Assembly (NCBI RefSeq): GCF_000170895.1
Contig: NZ_ABCS01000022.1
Location: forward strand, 55,563 to 119,562
Length of the DNA: 64,000 bases
From: Plesiocystis pacifica SIR-1
GTDB taxonomy: Bacteria > Myxococcota_A > Polyangia > Nannocystales > Nannocystaceae
Reading direction: 5' to 3'
In this document: positions 17,949 through 26,509 of the stretch, in pieces
Position numbering within the stretch: position 1 is the first letter of the stretch
Layout: each line of letters starts with the position of its first letter
Notes under the pieces: generated by a model
What the model was told of the DNA's origin: nothing
Databases searched by the model: none
What the model saw: only the letters and a program-made list of their open reading frames with translations
Program-made: the position numbers and the translations under genes

Positions 17949-17965
17949 ACTTTGAACCACAAAGT
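17949..17965 (+). promoter_or_regulatory. Inverted repeat ACTTTG-N5-CAAAGT at the 5' end of the next gene
   Basis: A perfect 6-bp inverted repeat with 5-nt spacer in an AT-rich patch. It overlaps two possible start codons (TTG 17952, GTG 17964), so if it is an operator the true start would be ATG 17988. Confidence 0.35.
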
Positions 17966-18692
17966 GCTTTTCATTGTCCAAAGCCCAATGCTTCTCAACC
18001 CGGTCTTTGGCGTCTTTCTCACAACTCTCGCTCCCGCCACCTCGGGCGAGGCCCCGGCCCCCGCGCCACAAGCGCAGGCTGCCGCGAGCCCCGCGCCGGC
18101 CGAGGCGGACTCGAGCACCGAGCTCGCCCCCGAGCGGGCTCAGGACACCGTCGGCGAGGGCAAGCAAGCCGTGGTCGCCCCGGCCCTCCCCACGCCCGAG
18201 CGCGTCGCCCACATCAACCGAATCTGGCGCGGCGTGGGCCTGGGCTACGCCAACGGCCTGTGGGGCAGCAGCTTCGGCCAGTCGCTGCGCGTCGACGTGC
18301 CCTTCGGGCGCAAGGTCGGCCAGTTCGCGGGGGTCCGCGTCGAGGGTCGGCTGATCCATCCGCCCGCTGGCACCGGGGGCTTTTACGATCCGGTGGTCCA
18401 CTCGGGCCTGTCTTTTTGGGGCCGCGGGCCGGTGTGGCTCGGCCTGGTTCGGGTCTACGGCGGCGGCGGGGCCTGGGTCGGCGTGCGCCCGAACCCCGTC
18501 GAGGGCGAGCAGCTCGGGTTCAGCGGGGGCGGCTACTTCGGCGTGGAGTTCCTGGTCGCCAGCCGCATGAGCTTCACCTTCGAGGTCGGCGGCCAGGGAC
18601 CCGCGCACCGCTTCCGCCAAGACGACGCCGGAGGCAGCGCGATGGCTGGCTTCATGGTGTACTTGGGTGCCATTGGCCAAGGATCCCGGTGA
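17952..18692 (+). CDS. Predicted outer-membrane beta-barrel-like protein
   Basis: A protein of up to 246 residues. A hydrophobic N-terminal segment (MLLNPVFGVFLTTLAPA) looks like a signal peptide, followed by an Ala/Pro/Glu-rich spacer to about residue 75. The remainder has alternating amphipathic strands rich in Gly and aromatic residues (GVGLGYANGLWGSSFGQSL, VWLGLVRVYGGGGAWVGVR) and ends in a hydrophobic strand, as in small outer-membrane barrels. The start is uncertain: TTG 17952 gives the only basic residues before the hydrophobic core, but GTG 17964 and ATG 17988 are possible. It overlaps the next gene by 4 nt (GTGA), so they are cotranscribed. No family recognised. Confidence 0.65.
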   Translation: MNHKVLFIVQSPMLLNPVFGVFLTTLAPATSGEAPAPAPQAQAAASPAPAEADSSTELAPERAQDTVGEGKQAVVAPALPTPERVAHINRIWRGVGLGYANGLWGSSFGQSLRVDVPFGRKVGQFAGVRVEGRLIHPPAGTGGFYDPVVHSGLSFWGRGPVWLGLVRVYGGGGAWVGVRPNPVEGEQLGFSGGGYFGVEFLVASRMSFTFEVGGQGPAHRFRQDDAGGSAMAGFMVYLGAIGQGSR

Positions 18693-19342
18693 GCCCCAGC
18701 AACGACCGCGCAGATGAGGACGAGCCCTCGCCCTTCGACACCCAACCCGGACCCGAGGTCGAGGCGATCCGCGATCAGATCGAGCTCATCCAGCGCATGG
18801 TCGACCAGTCCCGGCAGGTCCGGGCGCAGACGGGGCACATCTACCTCGGGGCTGGCGTCGCCTTCTTGCTCGCCGCCCTCGTCGACGGCATCGGCTACCT
18901 GTGGTGGGACCCGGCGTGGAGCTGGCTGGGCTGGCCCATCGCCGGGGCCTTCGCGGGGCTCTACTCCGCCGTCGCCGGGCCCCGCCAGGCCGAGCGCCAG
19001 CCCCGGCTCAGCTACGCGCCGCGCATCGAGGGCGTCACCTGGCTGACCGCCTCCGTGGTCATCTGGACCTACGTGATCCTCAGCCTGATCCAGGCCGGCG
19101 AACCCCCAGCGCTGATGTTCCCGGTCACCGGGCTCATGGTCACCCTGCCCCTGGCGGTCTCCGGCGCCCTCTACCGCTACTGGCCGCTGACCGCCGGGGC
19201 CATCGTGTTCTTCGTCGTCGCCGTGGCCACGGCCTTCATGGGGGACGTCGCCCAGCGCCTGGGCTTCGCACTGGCCATGCTCCTGGGCTACGTCCTCCCC
19301 GGCCTGGCGATCCTGCGTGGGGCCATGTTCGAGTTCCGCTGA
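18689..19342 (+). CDS. Membrane protein paired with a winged-helix regulator
   Basis: A 217-residue protein with an acidic N-terminus, a short amphipathic helix (RDQIELIQRMVDQSR) and about six hydrophobic helices from residue 45 on. The GTG start overlaps the previous stop. In many bacteria a membrane protein of this kind precedes a small winged-helix regulator, and here that partner follows 7 nt later (19350) but is damaged. Function unknown; the layout suggests a sensor or regulated membrane component. Confidence 0.72.
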   Translation: MSPSNDRADEDEPSPFDTQPGPEVEAIRDQIELIQRMVDQSRQVRAQTGHIYLGAGVAFLLAALVDGIGYLWWDPAWSWLGWPIAGAFAGLYSAVAGPRQAERQPRLSYAPRIEGVTWLTASVVIWTYVILSLIQAGEPPALMFPVTGLMVTLPLAVSGALYRYWPLTAGAIVFFVVAVATAFMGDVAQRLGFALAMLLGYVLPGLAILRGAMFEFR

Positions 19343-19349
19343 CTCGCCC

Positions 19350-19599
19350 ATGGCCGCCAAGCCCAAGCTCGATCCCCTCGTCCACGCACCGGTCCGGCTG
19401 GCGATCCTGTCCGCGCTGGTGCCCGTCGAGTCCGTCGAGCCACCTCGCCAAGCTCGAGAAGGCGGGCTACGTCGCGGTCCACAAGCGCTTCGTCGGCCGC
19501 AAGCCGCGGACGACCTACACCATGACCGAGCGGGGCCGGGCGGCCTTCGACGCCTACCTGCTCGCCCTCGAGGCCCTGCTCCCGCCGCGCTCCAAATAG
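19350..19599 (+). pseudogene. Winged-helix transcriptional regulator, internally deleted
   Basis: The first 30 codons read MAAKPKLDPLVHAPVRLAIL...VESVE, the start of a small winged-helix DNA-binding family (about 95-100 residues). The rest reads in another frame as HLAKLEKAGYVAVHKRF, then TTYTMTERGRAAFDAYLLALEALL, the family's C-terminal half. At 19438-19442 about 15-17 residues containing the recognition helix region (normally ...TDGNLSxHLxKLE) are missing and the frame shifts. Either the gene is inactivated or the assembly dropped about 50 bp. It lies 7 nt after the membrane protein gene. Confidence 0.7.
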
Positions 19600-19614
19600 C
19601 GGTTCGGCTTGGCT

Positions 19615-20025
19615 TTAGCTGCTACGGCCGAGGAGCTCGAGCACGCGCGCGGCGAGCTGGCGGATCGAGTAGGGCTTGGCCAGCTGGCCCTTGAGGTTCG
19701 GATAGCGCTCGCGGTCGAGCTCGTCCCCGAAGCCGCTGCTCAGCAAAACCTGCGGGGAGTAGCCGCGGTCGCGCATGTGCGCGAGGACCTGCTCGCCGCT
19801 CATGTTCGGCATGCTCGAGTCGAGCAGCACCAGATCGATGTCAGGGTCCCCGGCCAGGACCTCGAGGGCCTCGTCGCCATCCGCGACGCTGACCACCTCG
19901 ATGTCGTGGCGCTTGAGCACCCGCTCGGCGATGGTGCGCACCGATCGCTCGTCGTCGACGACGAGCACCTTCGGCTTGTCTGCAGACACGTCGTGATCTT
20001 GCGCGCTTTGTCCGCGGGAGTCCAT
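19615..20025 (-). CDS. Single-domain response regulator (receiver)
   Basis: A 136-residue protein consisting of a CheY-like receiver domain alone. The acidic pocket is VVDDE, the phosphoacceptor Asp is in DLVLLDSSMPNMSG, and the conserved Thr/Ser and Lys are in VLLSSGF and LAKPYS. No output domain is present, so it signals by protein contact or in a phosphorelay; no histidine kinase is adjacent. The ATG at 20025 is preferred because 20 residues upstream in frame are not family-like. Confidence 0.85.
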   Translation of the reverse strand: MDSRGQSAQDHDVSADKPKVLVVDDERSVRTIAERVLKRHDIEVVSVADGDEALEVLAGDPDIDLVLLDSSMPNMSGEQVLAHMRDRGYSPQVLLSSGFGDELDRERYPNLKGQLAKPYSIRQLAARVLELLGRSS

Positions 20026-20142
20026 GAAAGACCGAGAGGTCAAATAAACAGCGTTCTCGCACGGCTGAATCCCTCTTGCGACCATCACGCATAGATCGCG
20101 AAGCAGGGGCGAATCCCCCGCGGTGACCCTTTTTCAATTTTG

Positions 20143-20158
20143 CACACCGCTCGGTGTG
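20143..20158. terminator. Short hairpin between flavoenzyme and response regulator
   Basis: CACACC-GCTC-GGTGTG forms a 6-bp perfect stem 19 bp past the flavoenzyme stop. No T-tract follows on the minus strand, so termination is only a possibility. Confidence 0.25.
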
Positions 20159-20176
20159 GATGGTGTCGCTCGCGAC

Positions 20177-22471
20177 TCAGCGGTCGTGCTTGGCCGCGAC
20201 GAGGGCGGCCGAGGACATCCCCGAGCGATATTGATCAGGCCAGCGCACGTGCTCGTGCCAGCCCTGCTCCGCGGCGGCGTGCAGGGTGAGGTAGGGGTCG
20301 TAGAGGTGCGGGCGGGCGAGGGCGCACAGGTCCGCCCGGCCCGAGACCACGATCGTGTTCACGTGGTCCCAGCCCTGGATGTTGCCCACGGCCATGGTCG
20401 CGACCCCGTCGAGCTCGTTGCGGATGCGGTCGCTAAAGGGGGTCTGGAACATGCGCCCGTAGATGGGCTCGGCCTCGGGGTGGGTCTGGCCCGCGCTGAC
20501 GTCGATGAGGTCGCAGCCGCGGCTGTGGAAGGCCCTGGCGATCTCGACGGCGTCGTCCTCGGTGATGCCCCCGGGCATCCAGTCCGTGGCCGAGATGCGC
20601 ACGGACATCGGCTTGTCGCTGGGCCACAGCTCGCGCAGCGCGTCCCAGATCTCCAGGGGGTAGCGCAGGCGGTTGTCGAGGGAGCCGCCGTACTCGTCGC
20701 TGCGCTGGTTGGTCAGCGGCGAGATGAAGCTGGCGAGCAGGTAGCCGTGGGCGGCGTGGAGCTCGAGCAGGTCAAAGCCCGCGTGCAGGGCGTGACGAGC
20801 CGCGCGGACGAAGTCCTCGCGGATCTGGTCCATGTCGGCGCGGGTCAGCGCCCGGGGGGTCTGGGAGTTCGCGTCCCAGGCCAGCGGCGAGGGCGAGACC
20901 AGCTCCCAGGCCTGATCGGGCGGCAGGGGGCCGGCGCCCCTCCACAGCAGATCCGTCGCGCCCTTGCGCCCGGCGTGGCCGAGCTGGATGCCGAGCTTGG
21001 CGTCGCTGTTGTGGTGGCAAAAGTCGACCACGCGCTTCCACGCCTCGGCCTGCTCCTCGGTCCACAGCCCGGCGCACCCGGGGCTGATCCGGGCCTCGGC
21101 GGACACGTCGGTCATCTCGCACATGACCAGGCCGGCGCCGCCGATCGCCCGACTCCCGATGTGGACCAGGTGCCAGTCCGTGGGCACGCCCTCGCTCGCC
21201 GAGTACTGGCACATCGGGCTGACGACGACGCGGTTTTTCAGCTCGAGCGCGCGCAGCTGGAAGGGCTGGAACATCGGCGGGGGCACGGGCTCCTCGGGGG
21301 CCACGGGCTGGCCGACGTGGGCGGCGAACCACCGGTCGAGGCCCTCGACATAACCCGCGTCGCGCATGCGCAGGTTCTCGTGGGTGACCCGCTTGGACCG
21401 GGTCATCATGCTGACCACCATCTGCGCGGGGTCGAAGCCCTTGTAGCGCGAGATGTCCTCGAACCACTTTTGGCTGACCCCGGCCGCGCGCTGGAGCTTG
21501 GCGACGTCGAGGCGGCGGCGCTCCTCGTAGAGGCGGATCGCGTCGGCGGGGCTGCGCCCCTCGGCGCCCTCCTCGGTCAGCGCCGTGACCAGGTGGATCG
21601 CGTCCTCCATCGCCAGCTTGGTGCCCGAGCCGATCGAGAAGTGGGCCGTGTGCGCGGCGTCGCCGATGATCACGATCGGCGGCAGGCCGGGCTCGAAGTG
21701 GCACCAGCGCTCGCACTTTAGGGCCGGGAAGGACAGCCAGCGCGAGCGGTTGCCCATGAGCTTGGCGCCGTCGAGCTCCGGCGCGAACAGGCGCTCGCAG
21801 TAGGCGATGCTCTCGGCCTCGCTGGCCTGGTCGAGGCCGGCGTTGCGCCACGACTGCTCGTCACACTCGACGATGAAGGTGCTGGTGTCGACGTCGAAGC
21901 GGTAGGCGTGGACCTGGAACAGGCCGTGCTCGTTCTCGCGGATGATGAAGGTGAAGGCGTCCCACAGCTTGTCGCTGCCCAGCCAGATGAAGCGCGCCTT
22001 GCCGGACTCGATGCTCGGGCCGAACTGGGCCTCGAAGCGCCCGCGGGTCTTGGAGTGGACGCCGTCGGCGGCGACGATCAGGTCGCAGTCGGCGAACTCT
22101 TCGAGCTTCTCGACGGTGGTGTCGAAGCGGACCTCGACGCCGAGCTCCCGGGCCCGCGCGGTCAGCAGGTTCAAGAGCTTGACCCGGCGGATGCCGGCGA
22201 AGTCGTGGCCCCGAGAGACGATCTTCTCGCCCTTGAAGTAGGTGTCGATGGCCTCCCAGCGCGCGAACGAGCTCTGGATCGCGGCGAAGCTGTCGGCGTC
22301 GGCGTCGGCGAAGTGGCCCATGGTCTCCTCGGAGAACACGACGCCCCAGCCCCAGGTCACCCCCTCGGGGTTCTTCTCGACCACAATGACCTCGGCCTCG
22401 GGGCGGGCCTTCTTGAGGAGAATCGCGCTGTACAGCCCCGCGGGGCCCCCTCCGACGATGCCGACTTTCAT
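20177..22471 (-). CDS. Bifunctional FAD monooxygenase / old-yellow-enzyme reductase (anthraniloyl-CoA monooxygenase type)
   Basis: A 764-residue fusion. Residues 1-375 are a class A FAD monooxygenase: the dinucleotide motif [13 protein letters not shown] at the N-terminus and [24 protein letters not shown] for FAD ribityl binding. Residues about 395-764 are an old-yellow-enzyme type NADH:flavin oxidoreductase: [52 protein letters not shown]. This domain order and length match 2-aminobenzoyl-CoA monooxygenase/reductase and salicylyl-CoA 5-hydroxylase, which dearomatise or hydroxylate aryl-CoA thioesters. No CoA ligase or other aromatic-degradation gene is adjacent, so the substrate is open. 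The ATG at 22471 directly precedes the Rossmann motif. Confidence 0.88.
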   Translation of the reverse strand: MKVGIVGGGPAGLYSAILLKKARPEAEVIVVEKNPEGVTWGWGVVFSEETMGHFADADADSFAAIQSSFARWEAIDTYFKGEKIVSRGHDFAGIRRVKLLNLLTARARELGVEVRFDTTVEKLEEFADCDLIVAADGVHSKTRGRFEAQFGPSIESGKARFIWLGSDKLWDAFTFIIRENEHGLFQVHAYRFDVDTSTFIVECDEQSWRNAGLDQASEAESIAYCERLFAPELDGAKLMGNRSRWLSFPALKCERWCHFEPGLPPIVIIGDAAHTAHFSIGSGTKLAMEDAIHLVTALTEEGAEGRSPADAIRLYEERRRLDVAKLQRAAGVSQKWFEDISRYKGFDPAQMVVSMMTRSKRVTHENLRMRDAGYVEGLDRWFAAHVGQPVAPEEPVPPPMFQPFQLRALELKNRVVVSPMCQYSASEGVPTDWHLVHIGSRAIGGAGLVMCEMTDVSAEARISPGCAGLWTEEQAEAWKRVVDFCHHNSDAKLGIQLGHAGRKGATDLLWRGAGPLPPDQAWELVSPSPLAWDANSQTPRALTRADMDQIREDFVRAARHALHAGFDLLELHAAHGYLLASFISPLTNQRSDEYGGSLDNRLRYPLEIWDALRELWPSDKPMSVRISATDWMPGGITEDDAVEIARAFHSRGCDLIDVSAGQTHPEAEPIYGRMFQTPFSDRIRNELDGVATMAVGNIQGWDHVNTIVVSGRADLCALARPHLYDPYLTLHAAAEQGWHEHVRWPDQYRSGMSSAALVAAKHDR

Positions 22472-22645
22472 CGGGGCCAGTCTGCCATCTTCGCTGGCCA
22501 AAACCGGCGCACGGGAGGGGTGGTCGCAGTGCGATGGACAACGCGCAGAGTTGTCCACCATGCGTTAGCTCGCTCACGGGATCCGCCCGCGGGACCAAGG
22601 GCGACCGTCGTGATCGACGCACGGCAGCCCTGGCACAGTCATGAC

Positions 22646-23833
22646 ATGGGCCCCTCCCCCTCGCGCCTGCTCGCCCTGTCCCCCCTGCTCGCGTGCGTGG
22701 CCGCGCTCACTGCCCTCGGCGCGTGCGCGGACGAGGTCGGGAGCTGCTACGGCGATCCCATCGCCGAGTTCCCGAGCTCGGACCGCAGCCCCGAGGGCGA
22801 CTGCGTCGGCAGCTGGACCGAGACCGTCACGGCGCGCGCGCTGCAGTGGTCGACGATCCACGGCGAGGGCACGAGCGCGACCATGGCCCTCGTGCCCGTG
22901 GGCGAAGACCTGCTGGTCGCGGGCGGGGGCGAGCTCGCGCGCTACACCGCCTCCGGCGAGCGCGTGTGGACCTACGCGCCCGTCGCTGCCCAGCTGGGCG
23001 CCCACAACATCGCGCTGCCCGAGGGCGGCCCCCTGGTCGTCGCCGATCGCTTCGGGACCACCGACGTCGAGCTGCTCTTCCTCGACCCCGACACCGGCCA
23101 GCAGCTGTCCCAGCTGTCCCTCGGAGTCGTCGGCCCCTTCAACCTCATCCCCGCCATCGTCGCCGACGGCGACCGGGTCTGGGTGCTCCAGCGCGGCGAC
23201 TTCGACGACTTCGGCCAGACCCCGCTGACCCTGCGCCGCATGGACCCGACCACCCAGGCCGTCGAGGCCGAGTTCGTCCGCACCGACGACCCCTTCGCCT
23301 TCGCTCAGGTCCGCCTGCTCAACAACGACGGCCAGCTCGCGCAGCTCAACGGCACCCTGAAGCTGATCGACTCGAGCACGGGCGAGGTCAGCACCGAGAT
23401 CCAGCCCAGCTCCGAGCAGTTCTCCTCGGCCATGGCCCACGCCGACGGCTGGGCGACCGTCGAGACCACGGTGCTCGAGGGCTCCGTCCAGCTCACCCTC
23501 CGCACCCACGACGCCGAAGGCAGCGTGCTGTCCACGGGGAGCTTCCCGATCGGCGACCTCCCCAGCGACCCTGGCCTGAGCGCCACGACCGACGGCGGCG
23601 TCGCCGTGTTCACCAGCGAGAGCTACTACTCCGAGACCGACTTCCAGCTCCACTTTCGGCCCATCCTCGCGGTCTTCGACGACGCGGGGCAGCTGTCGTG
23701 GGGCCAGCGCTTCGACGTCGAGGGTCGCAGCGGCGGCGCGATCCCGGCGCCCGGCGGCCTGTTCCTCGCCGGCACCCACGATCCCCCCACGGGCGGGCGC
23801 AACGACTACTGGCTCGCGCGCCTGGGCGGCTGA
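22646..23833 (+). CDS. Lipoprotein with PQQ/WD-like beta-propeller repeats
   Basis: A 395-residue predicted lipoprotein: signal peptide MGPSPSRLLALSPLLAC... with lipobox LGAC and Cys near residue 28. The mature part has repeated propeller-like blades (GEDLLVAGGGELARYTASGERVW, GDRVWVLQRGDF, TDGGVAVFTSES), ending GLFLAGTHDPPTGGRNDYWLARLGG, a pattern common in myxobacterial surface lipoproteins. It is transcribed divergently from the flavoenzyme; the 174-bp gap has no gene. Function unknown. Confidence 0.75.
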   Translation: MGPSPSRLLALSPLLACVAALTALGACADEVGSCYGDPIAEFPSSDRSPEGDCVGSWTETVTARALQWSTIHGEGTSATMALVPVGEDLLVAGGGELARYTASGERVWTYAPVAAQLGAHNIALPEGGPLVVADRFGTTDVELLFLDPDTGQQLSQLSLGVVGPFNLIPAIVADGDRVWVLQRGDFDDFGQTPLTLRRMDPTTQAVEAEFVRTDDPFAFAQVRLLNNDGQLAQLNGTLKLIDSSTGEVSTEIQPSSEQFSSAMAHADGWATVETTVLEGSVQLTLRTHDAEGSVLSTGSFPIGDLPSDPGLSATTDGGVAVFTSESYYSETDFQLHFRPILAVFDDAGQLSWGQRFDVEGRSGGAIPAPGGLFLAGTHDPPTGGRNDYWLARLGG

Positions 23834-24058
23834 GTCGTGGACGTGGGGCAGGGAGGGCGTGGCGTGACGGCCAAGATGGAAAAGGGGGCTGTGAATTCAT
23901 TCACGGTCCCCTGAGCCATGACCCCAGGCACGACCCCGCCGCTGCGCGTGCGCGCAGCACCCAGGTGCTCCTCCCGCGCGCCCGTGACGCGATGGACCCT
24001 CGGAGCCCCGGCCTCGGGAGCTTTTGCCACTCATGGGGCCCTTCGCCCCGGGGCGTGA

Positions 24059-24064
24059 TATGGT
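24059..24064 (+). promoter_or_regulatory. -10 element TATGGT, leaderless start of the PP2C gene
   Basis: TATGGT (in CGTGATATGGT) ends 7 nt before the ATG at 24072. This also argues against longer in-frame starts at 24024. Confidence 0.5.
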
Positions 24065-24071
24065 CTGCGAG

Positions 24072-24887
24072 ATGCGTCTGAGCGCATGGCCGATCACCGA
24101 CGTGGGTCGGGTCCGCAGCCACAACGAAGACAGCCACCTCGTCAACGACGAGCTTGGTCTCTACCTCGTTGCCGACGGCATGGGCGGACACGCCGGTGGC
24201 GCCCACGCGAGCCGGACCTGCGTAGAGGTGGTGTCGAAGGTTGTGCAGCGCGGGCTCAAGGGCCTGTCCGACATGCCCCGAGAGATCGCCGCGGCCGCCG
24301 TCAACGACTTGCTCGGCGCCGCCGCCAGCGAAGCCAGCGCCCGCATCTTCGATCACGCCCAGCGCGAGCCCGCCCTCCACGGCATGGGCACCACGCTGAC
24401 GGGCATGCTCTTCCACCAAGACCGCGCCCACATCGTCCACGTGGGCGACAGCCGCTGCTACCTGTTCCGCTCGGGCATCGCCCGCCAGCTGACCAACGAC
24501 CACTCGTGGCTCAACGAGCAGGTCCAGGCCGGCCTGCTGACGGAAGAGGAGGCCGCGGCGAGCGACCTCAAGCACATCATCACGCGCTCGGTCGGCTTCG
24601 AGCGCGAGGTCCAGGCCGACGTGCTCTCGGTCAACGTCAGCCCCGGCGACAGCTTCCTGCTGTGCTCCGACGGCATGTGCAACTACATCGAGCTCGACGA
24701 GCTCGCGCAGCTGGCCCGCGACCACTTCCTCTCCGACCTGCCCCGGGTCTGCACCGAGGTGTCGCTCGAGCGCGGCGGCGAGGACAACATCACCGTCGTC
24801 GTCATTGGCGCGTCCAACGGTCCCGACCGTCGCCGGGCGCCCCGGCCCCAGCGCAAGACCATCGCCGACACCCTGCCGCCTCGCTAG
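24072..24887 (+). CDS. PP2C-family protein serine/threonine phosphatase
   Basis: A 271-residue Stp1/PrpC-type PPM phosphatase that reverses Ser/Thr phosphorylation. The metal-binding motifs are all present: VRSHNEDSHLV, LVADGMGGHAGG, VHVGDSRCYLFR, LCSDGM and the terminal GGEDNITVVVI. A basic C-terminal tail follows the catalytic domain. Start chosen at 24072 because TATGGT lies 7 nt upstream and family similarity begins at once. It fits with the two Ser/Thr kinases in this window, although they lie over 20 kb away. Confidence 0.9.
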   Translation: MRLSAWPITDVGRVRSHNEDSHLVNDELGLYLVADGMGGHAGGAHASRTCVEVVSKVVQRGLKGLSDMPREIAAAAVNDLLGAAASEASARIFDHAQREPALHGMGTTLTGMLFHQDRAHIVHVGDSRCYLFRSGIARQLTNDHSWLNEQVQAGLLTEEEAAASDLKHIITRSVGFEREVQADVLSVNVSPGDSFLLCSDGMCNYIELDELAQLARDHFLSDLPRVCTEVSLERGGEDNITVVVIGASNGPDRRRAPRPQRKTIADTLPPR

Positions 24888-25002
24888 GCCGGCGGTGCCA
24901 GGGTGTGTTTCTTCACGCCCCCGCTCGCGCGTCGATGCTCAGCTGGCCAGGGTCGGCGCCTCGGCGCGGCCGCGCGCCATGGTTGCTTTTTGTCAAAGCA
25001 GC

Positions 25003-25008
25003 TACATT
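25003..25008 (+). promoter_or_regulatory. -10 element TACATT, leaderless start of the ferritin-like lipoprotein
   Basis: TACATT ends 6 nt before the ATG at 25015; an AT-rich TTGCTTTTTGTC lies upstream. Confidence 0.5.
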
Positions 25009-25014
25009 CCGCGC

Positions 25015-26481
25015 ATGCGAGACACGGAGGTGCTCCGACGCCAGCTCTGGGCCCAGATCGGGCTCCCACTGGCCACGGCGGCCCTGCTGAGCGCGTGCGA
25101 CGGTGGGGAGACCACGACCCGCGAGTCCGGCGGTGGCGAGCGGGCGGCCGACGCCCAGGACGCGCCGGCGTCCAGGCCCAGCGAGGACGCGACCGTGGCC
25201 AACGAGGCCGTGGTCCACGACGCCCGCGAAGGCCACACCCCGGCTGCCCGGACGACCACCAACGCCAAGTCCGCGGGCTACGTGCCCCCGTCGAGCATCG
25301 ACGACATCCCCGAGGGCGAGTTCGACTACTTCGGGCCGTCCCGCGACCCCTTCGGCGAGCACGCCGAGGAGGAGGGCTGCCCCAGCGGCGACTGGTGCGG
25401 GCCCGTCGACGAGGCGACCAAGTTCGCCATGAAGGGCACCAAGACCAAGGAGGGCTGCCCGGCCAAGATCGTCGCCAACGCCGACGAGGCCGGCAAGATC
25501 GACCAGGGCGCCCAGGGCTGGAAGGGCTTCTCCTTCCACCCGATGATGCAGGGCCGGCTGGTCGTGTCGACGACCCGCAAAGAGCGCGAGGCCGGAGCCG
25601 ACGCCAGCACCTGCTGCTACCACTGGTTCGAGTACTGCTCCGGGCGCCCGCTGCTCGACGGCGAGACGCCGATCCTCGCCGAGCTCCAAGACGGCGACAC
25701 CTGGTCCTGCGACGCCCAGGAGGTCTCGGCCCCGGACGACCACCCGGACGAGCGCCTGCCCGCGGCCGTGCGCGCCCGCCTGGGCGAGCTGTGGATCGAA
25801 GACGCCCGGGCCGAGCACGCCTCGATCGCCGCGTTCATGCGCGTGACCCTCGAGCTCATGGCCATGGCCGCCCCCTCCGAGCTCCTCGCCGAGGTCCAGC
25901 AGGCCGCCCAGGACGAGGTCCAGCACGCCCAGCGCTGCTTCGGCCTGGCCGCGCGCTTTAGCGGCCGCCAGCGCGAGCCCGGGGTGCTGCCCACCCTCGA
26001 GCCCCGGGTCAGCGACATCGGCTCCGGCGACGACTGGGTCCGCCTGAGCGTCGACACCTTCATCGAGGGCTGCGTGGGCGAGACCATCGCCGCGCTCATC
26101 GCCCGCCGGGGCCTGCGGCGCTGCGAGGACCCGGCCACCTTCCACACCCTCGAGCAGATCACCGACGACGAGGGCCGCCACGCCGGCCTGGCCTGGCGGA
26201 CCATCAGCTGGGCGCTGAGCGCCTGCGGCGAGCACCGCCCCGCCGTGCTCGCCGCGTTGCGCGAGACGGCTCAGGCCCGCCTCGAACGCGTCCAGGCCAA
26301 GGTCGAGGCCGAGGCCCTCCCCGAGAAGGACCCCGACGCCGCGCTCTTGGCCCGCTTCGGTCGCCTCGATCCCCGCGGAGAGCTCCTGGCCCAGCGCGAC
26401 GCCTGGGAGGAGCTGATCCTCCCGACCCTCGAGGCCATCGCCAAGGAAGCCGACGACCCCGCCGCCCCCGCCTGGGCGTGA
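25015..26481 (+). CDS. Lipoprotein with C-terminal ferritin-like di-metal domain
   Basis: A 488-residue predicted lipoprotein. The signal peptide ends in lipobox LLSAC; an acidic spacer follows. Residues about 115-245 form a Cys-containing region (GCPSGDWCGP, TCCYHWFEYC). The C-terminal part is a four-helix ferritin-like domain whose metal ligands fit E...ExxH...E...ExxH: IEDARAEHASIAAF, AAQDEVQHAQR, EGCVGETIAALIA, DDEGRHAGLAW. Ferritin-like domains bind two irons and often act as oxidases or hydroxylases; the substrate here is unknown. A di-iron domain on an exported lipoprotein is uncommon but recurrent in myxobacteria. The next gene follows 28 nt later. Confidence 0.78.
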   Translation: MRDTEVLRRQLWAQIGLPLATAALLSACDGGETTTRESGGGERAADAQDAPASRPSEDATVANEAVVHDAREGHTPAARTTTNAKSAGYVPPSSIDDIPEGEFDYFGPSRDPFGEHAEEEGCPSGDWCGPVDEATKFAMKGTKTKEGCPAKIVANADEAGKIDQGAQGWKGFSFHPMMQGRLVVSTTRKEREAGADASTCCYHWFEYCSGRPLLDGETPILAELQDGDTWSCDAQEVSAPDDHPDERLPAAVRARLGELWIEDARAEHASIAAFMRVTLELMAMAAPSELLAEVQQAAQDEVQHAQRCFGLAARFSGRQREPGVLPTLEPRVSDIGSGDDWVRLSVDTFIEGCVGETIAALIARRGLRRCEDPATFHTLEQITDDEGRHAGLAWRTISWALSACGEHRPAVLAALRETAQARLERVQAKVEAEALPEKDPDAALLARFGRLDPRGELLAQRDAWEELILPTLEAIAKEADDPAAPAWA

Positions 26482-26509
26482 CCCACACCTCCCCGTCCAA
26501 GGCCCGTCC

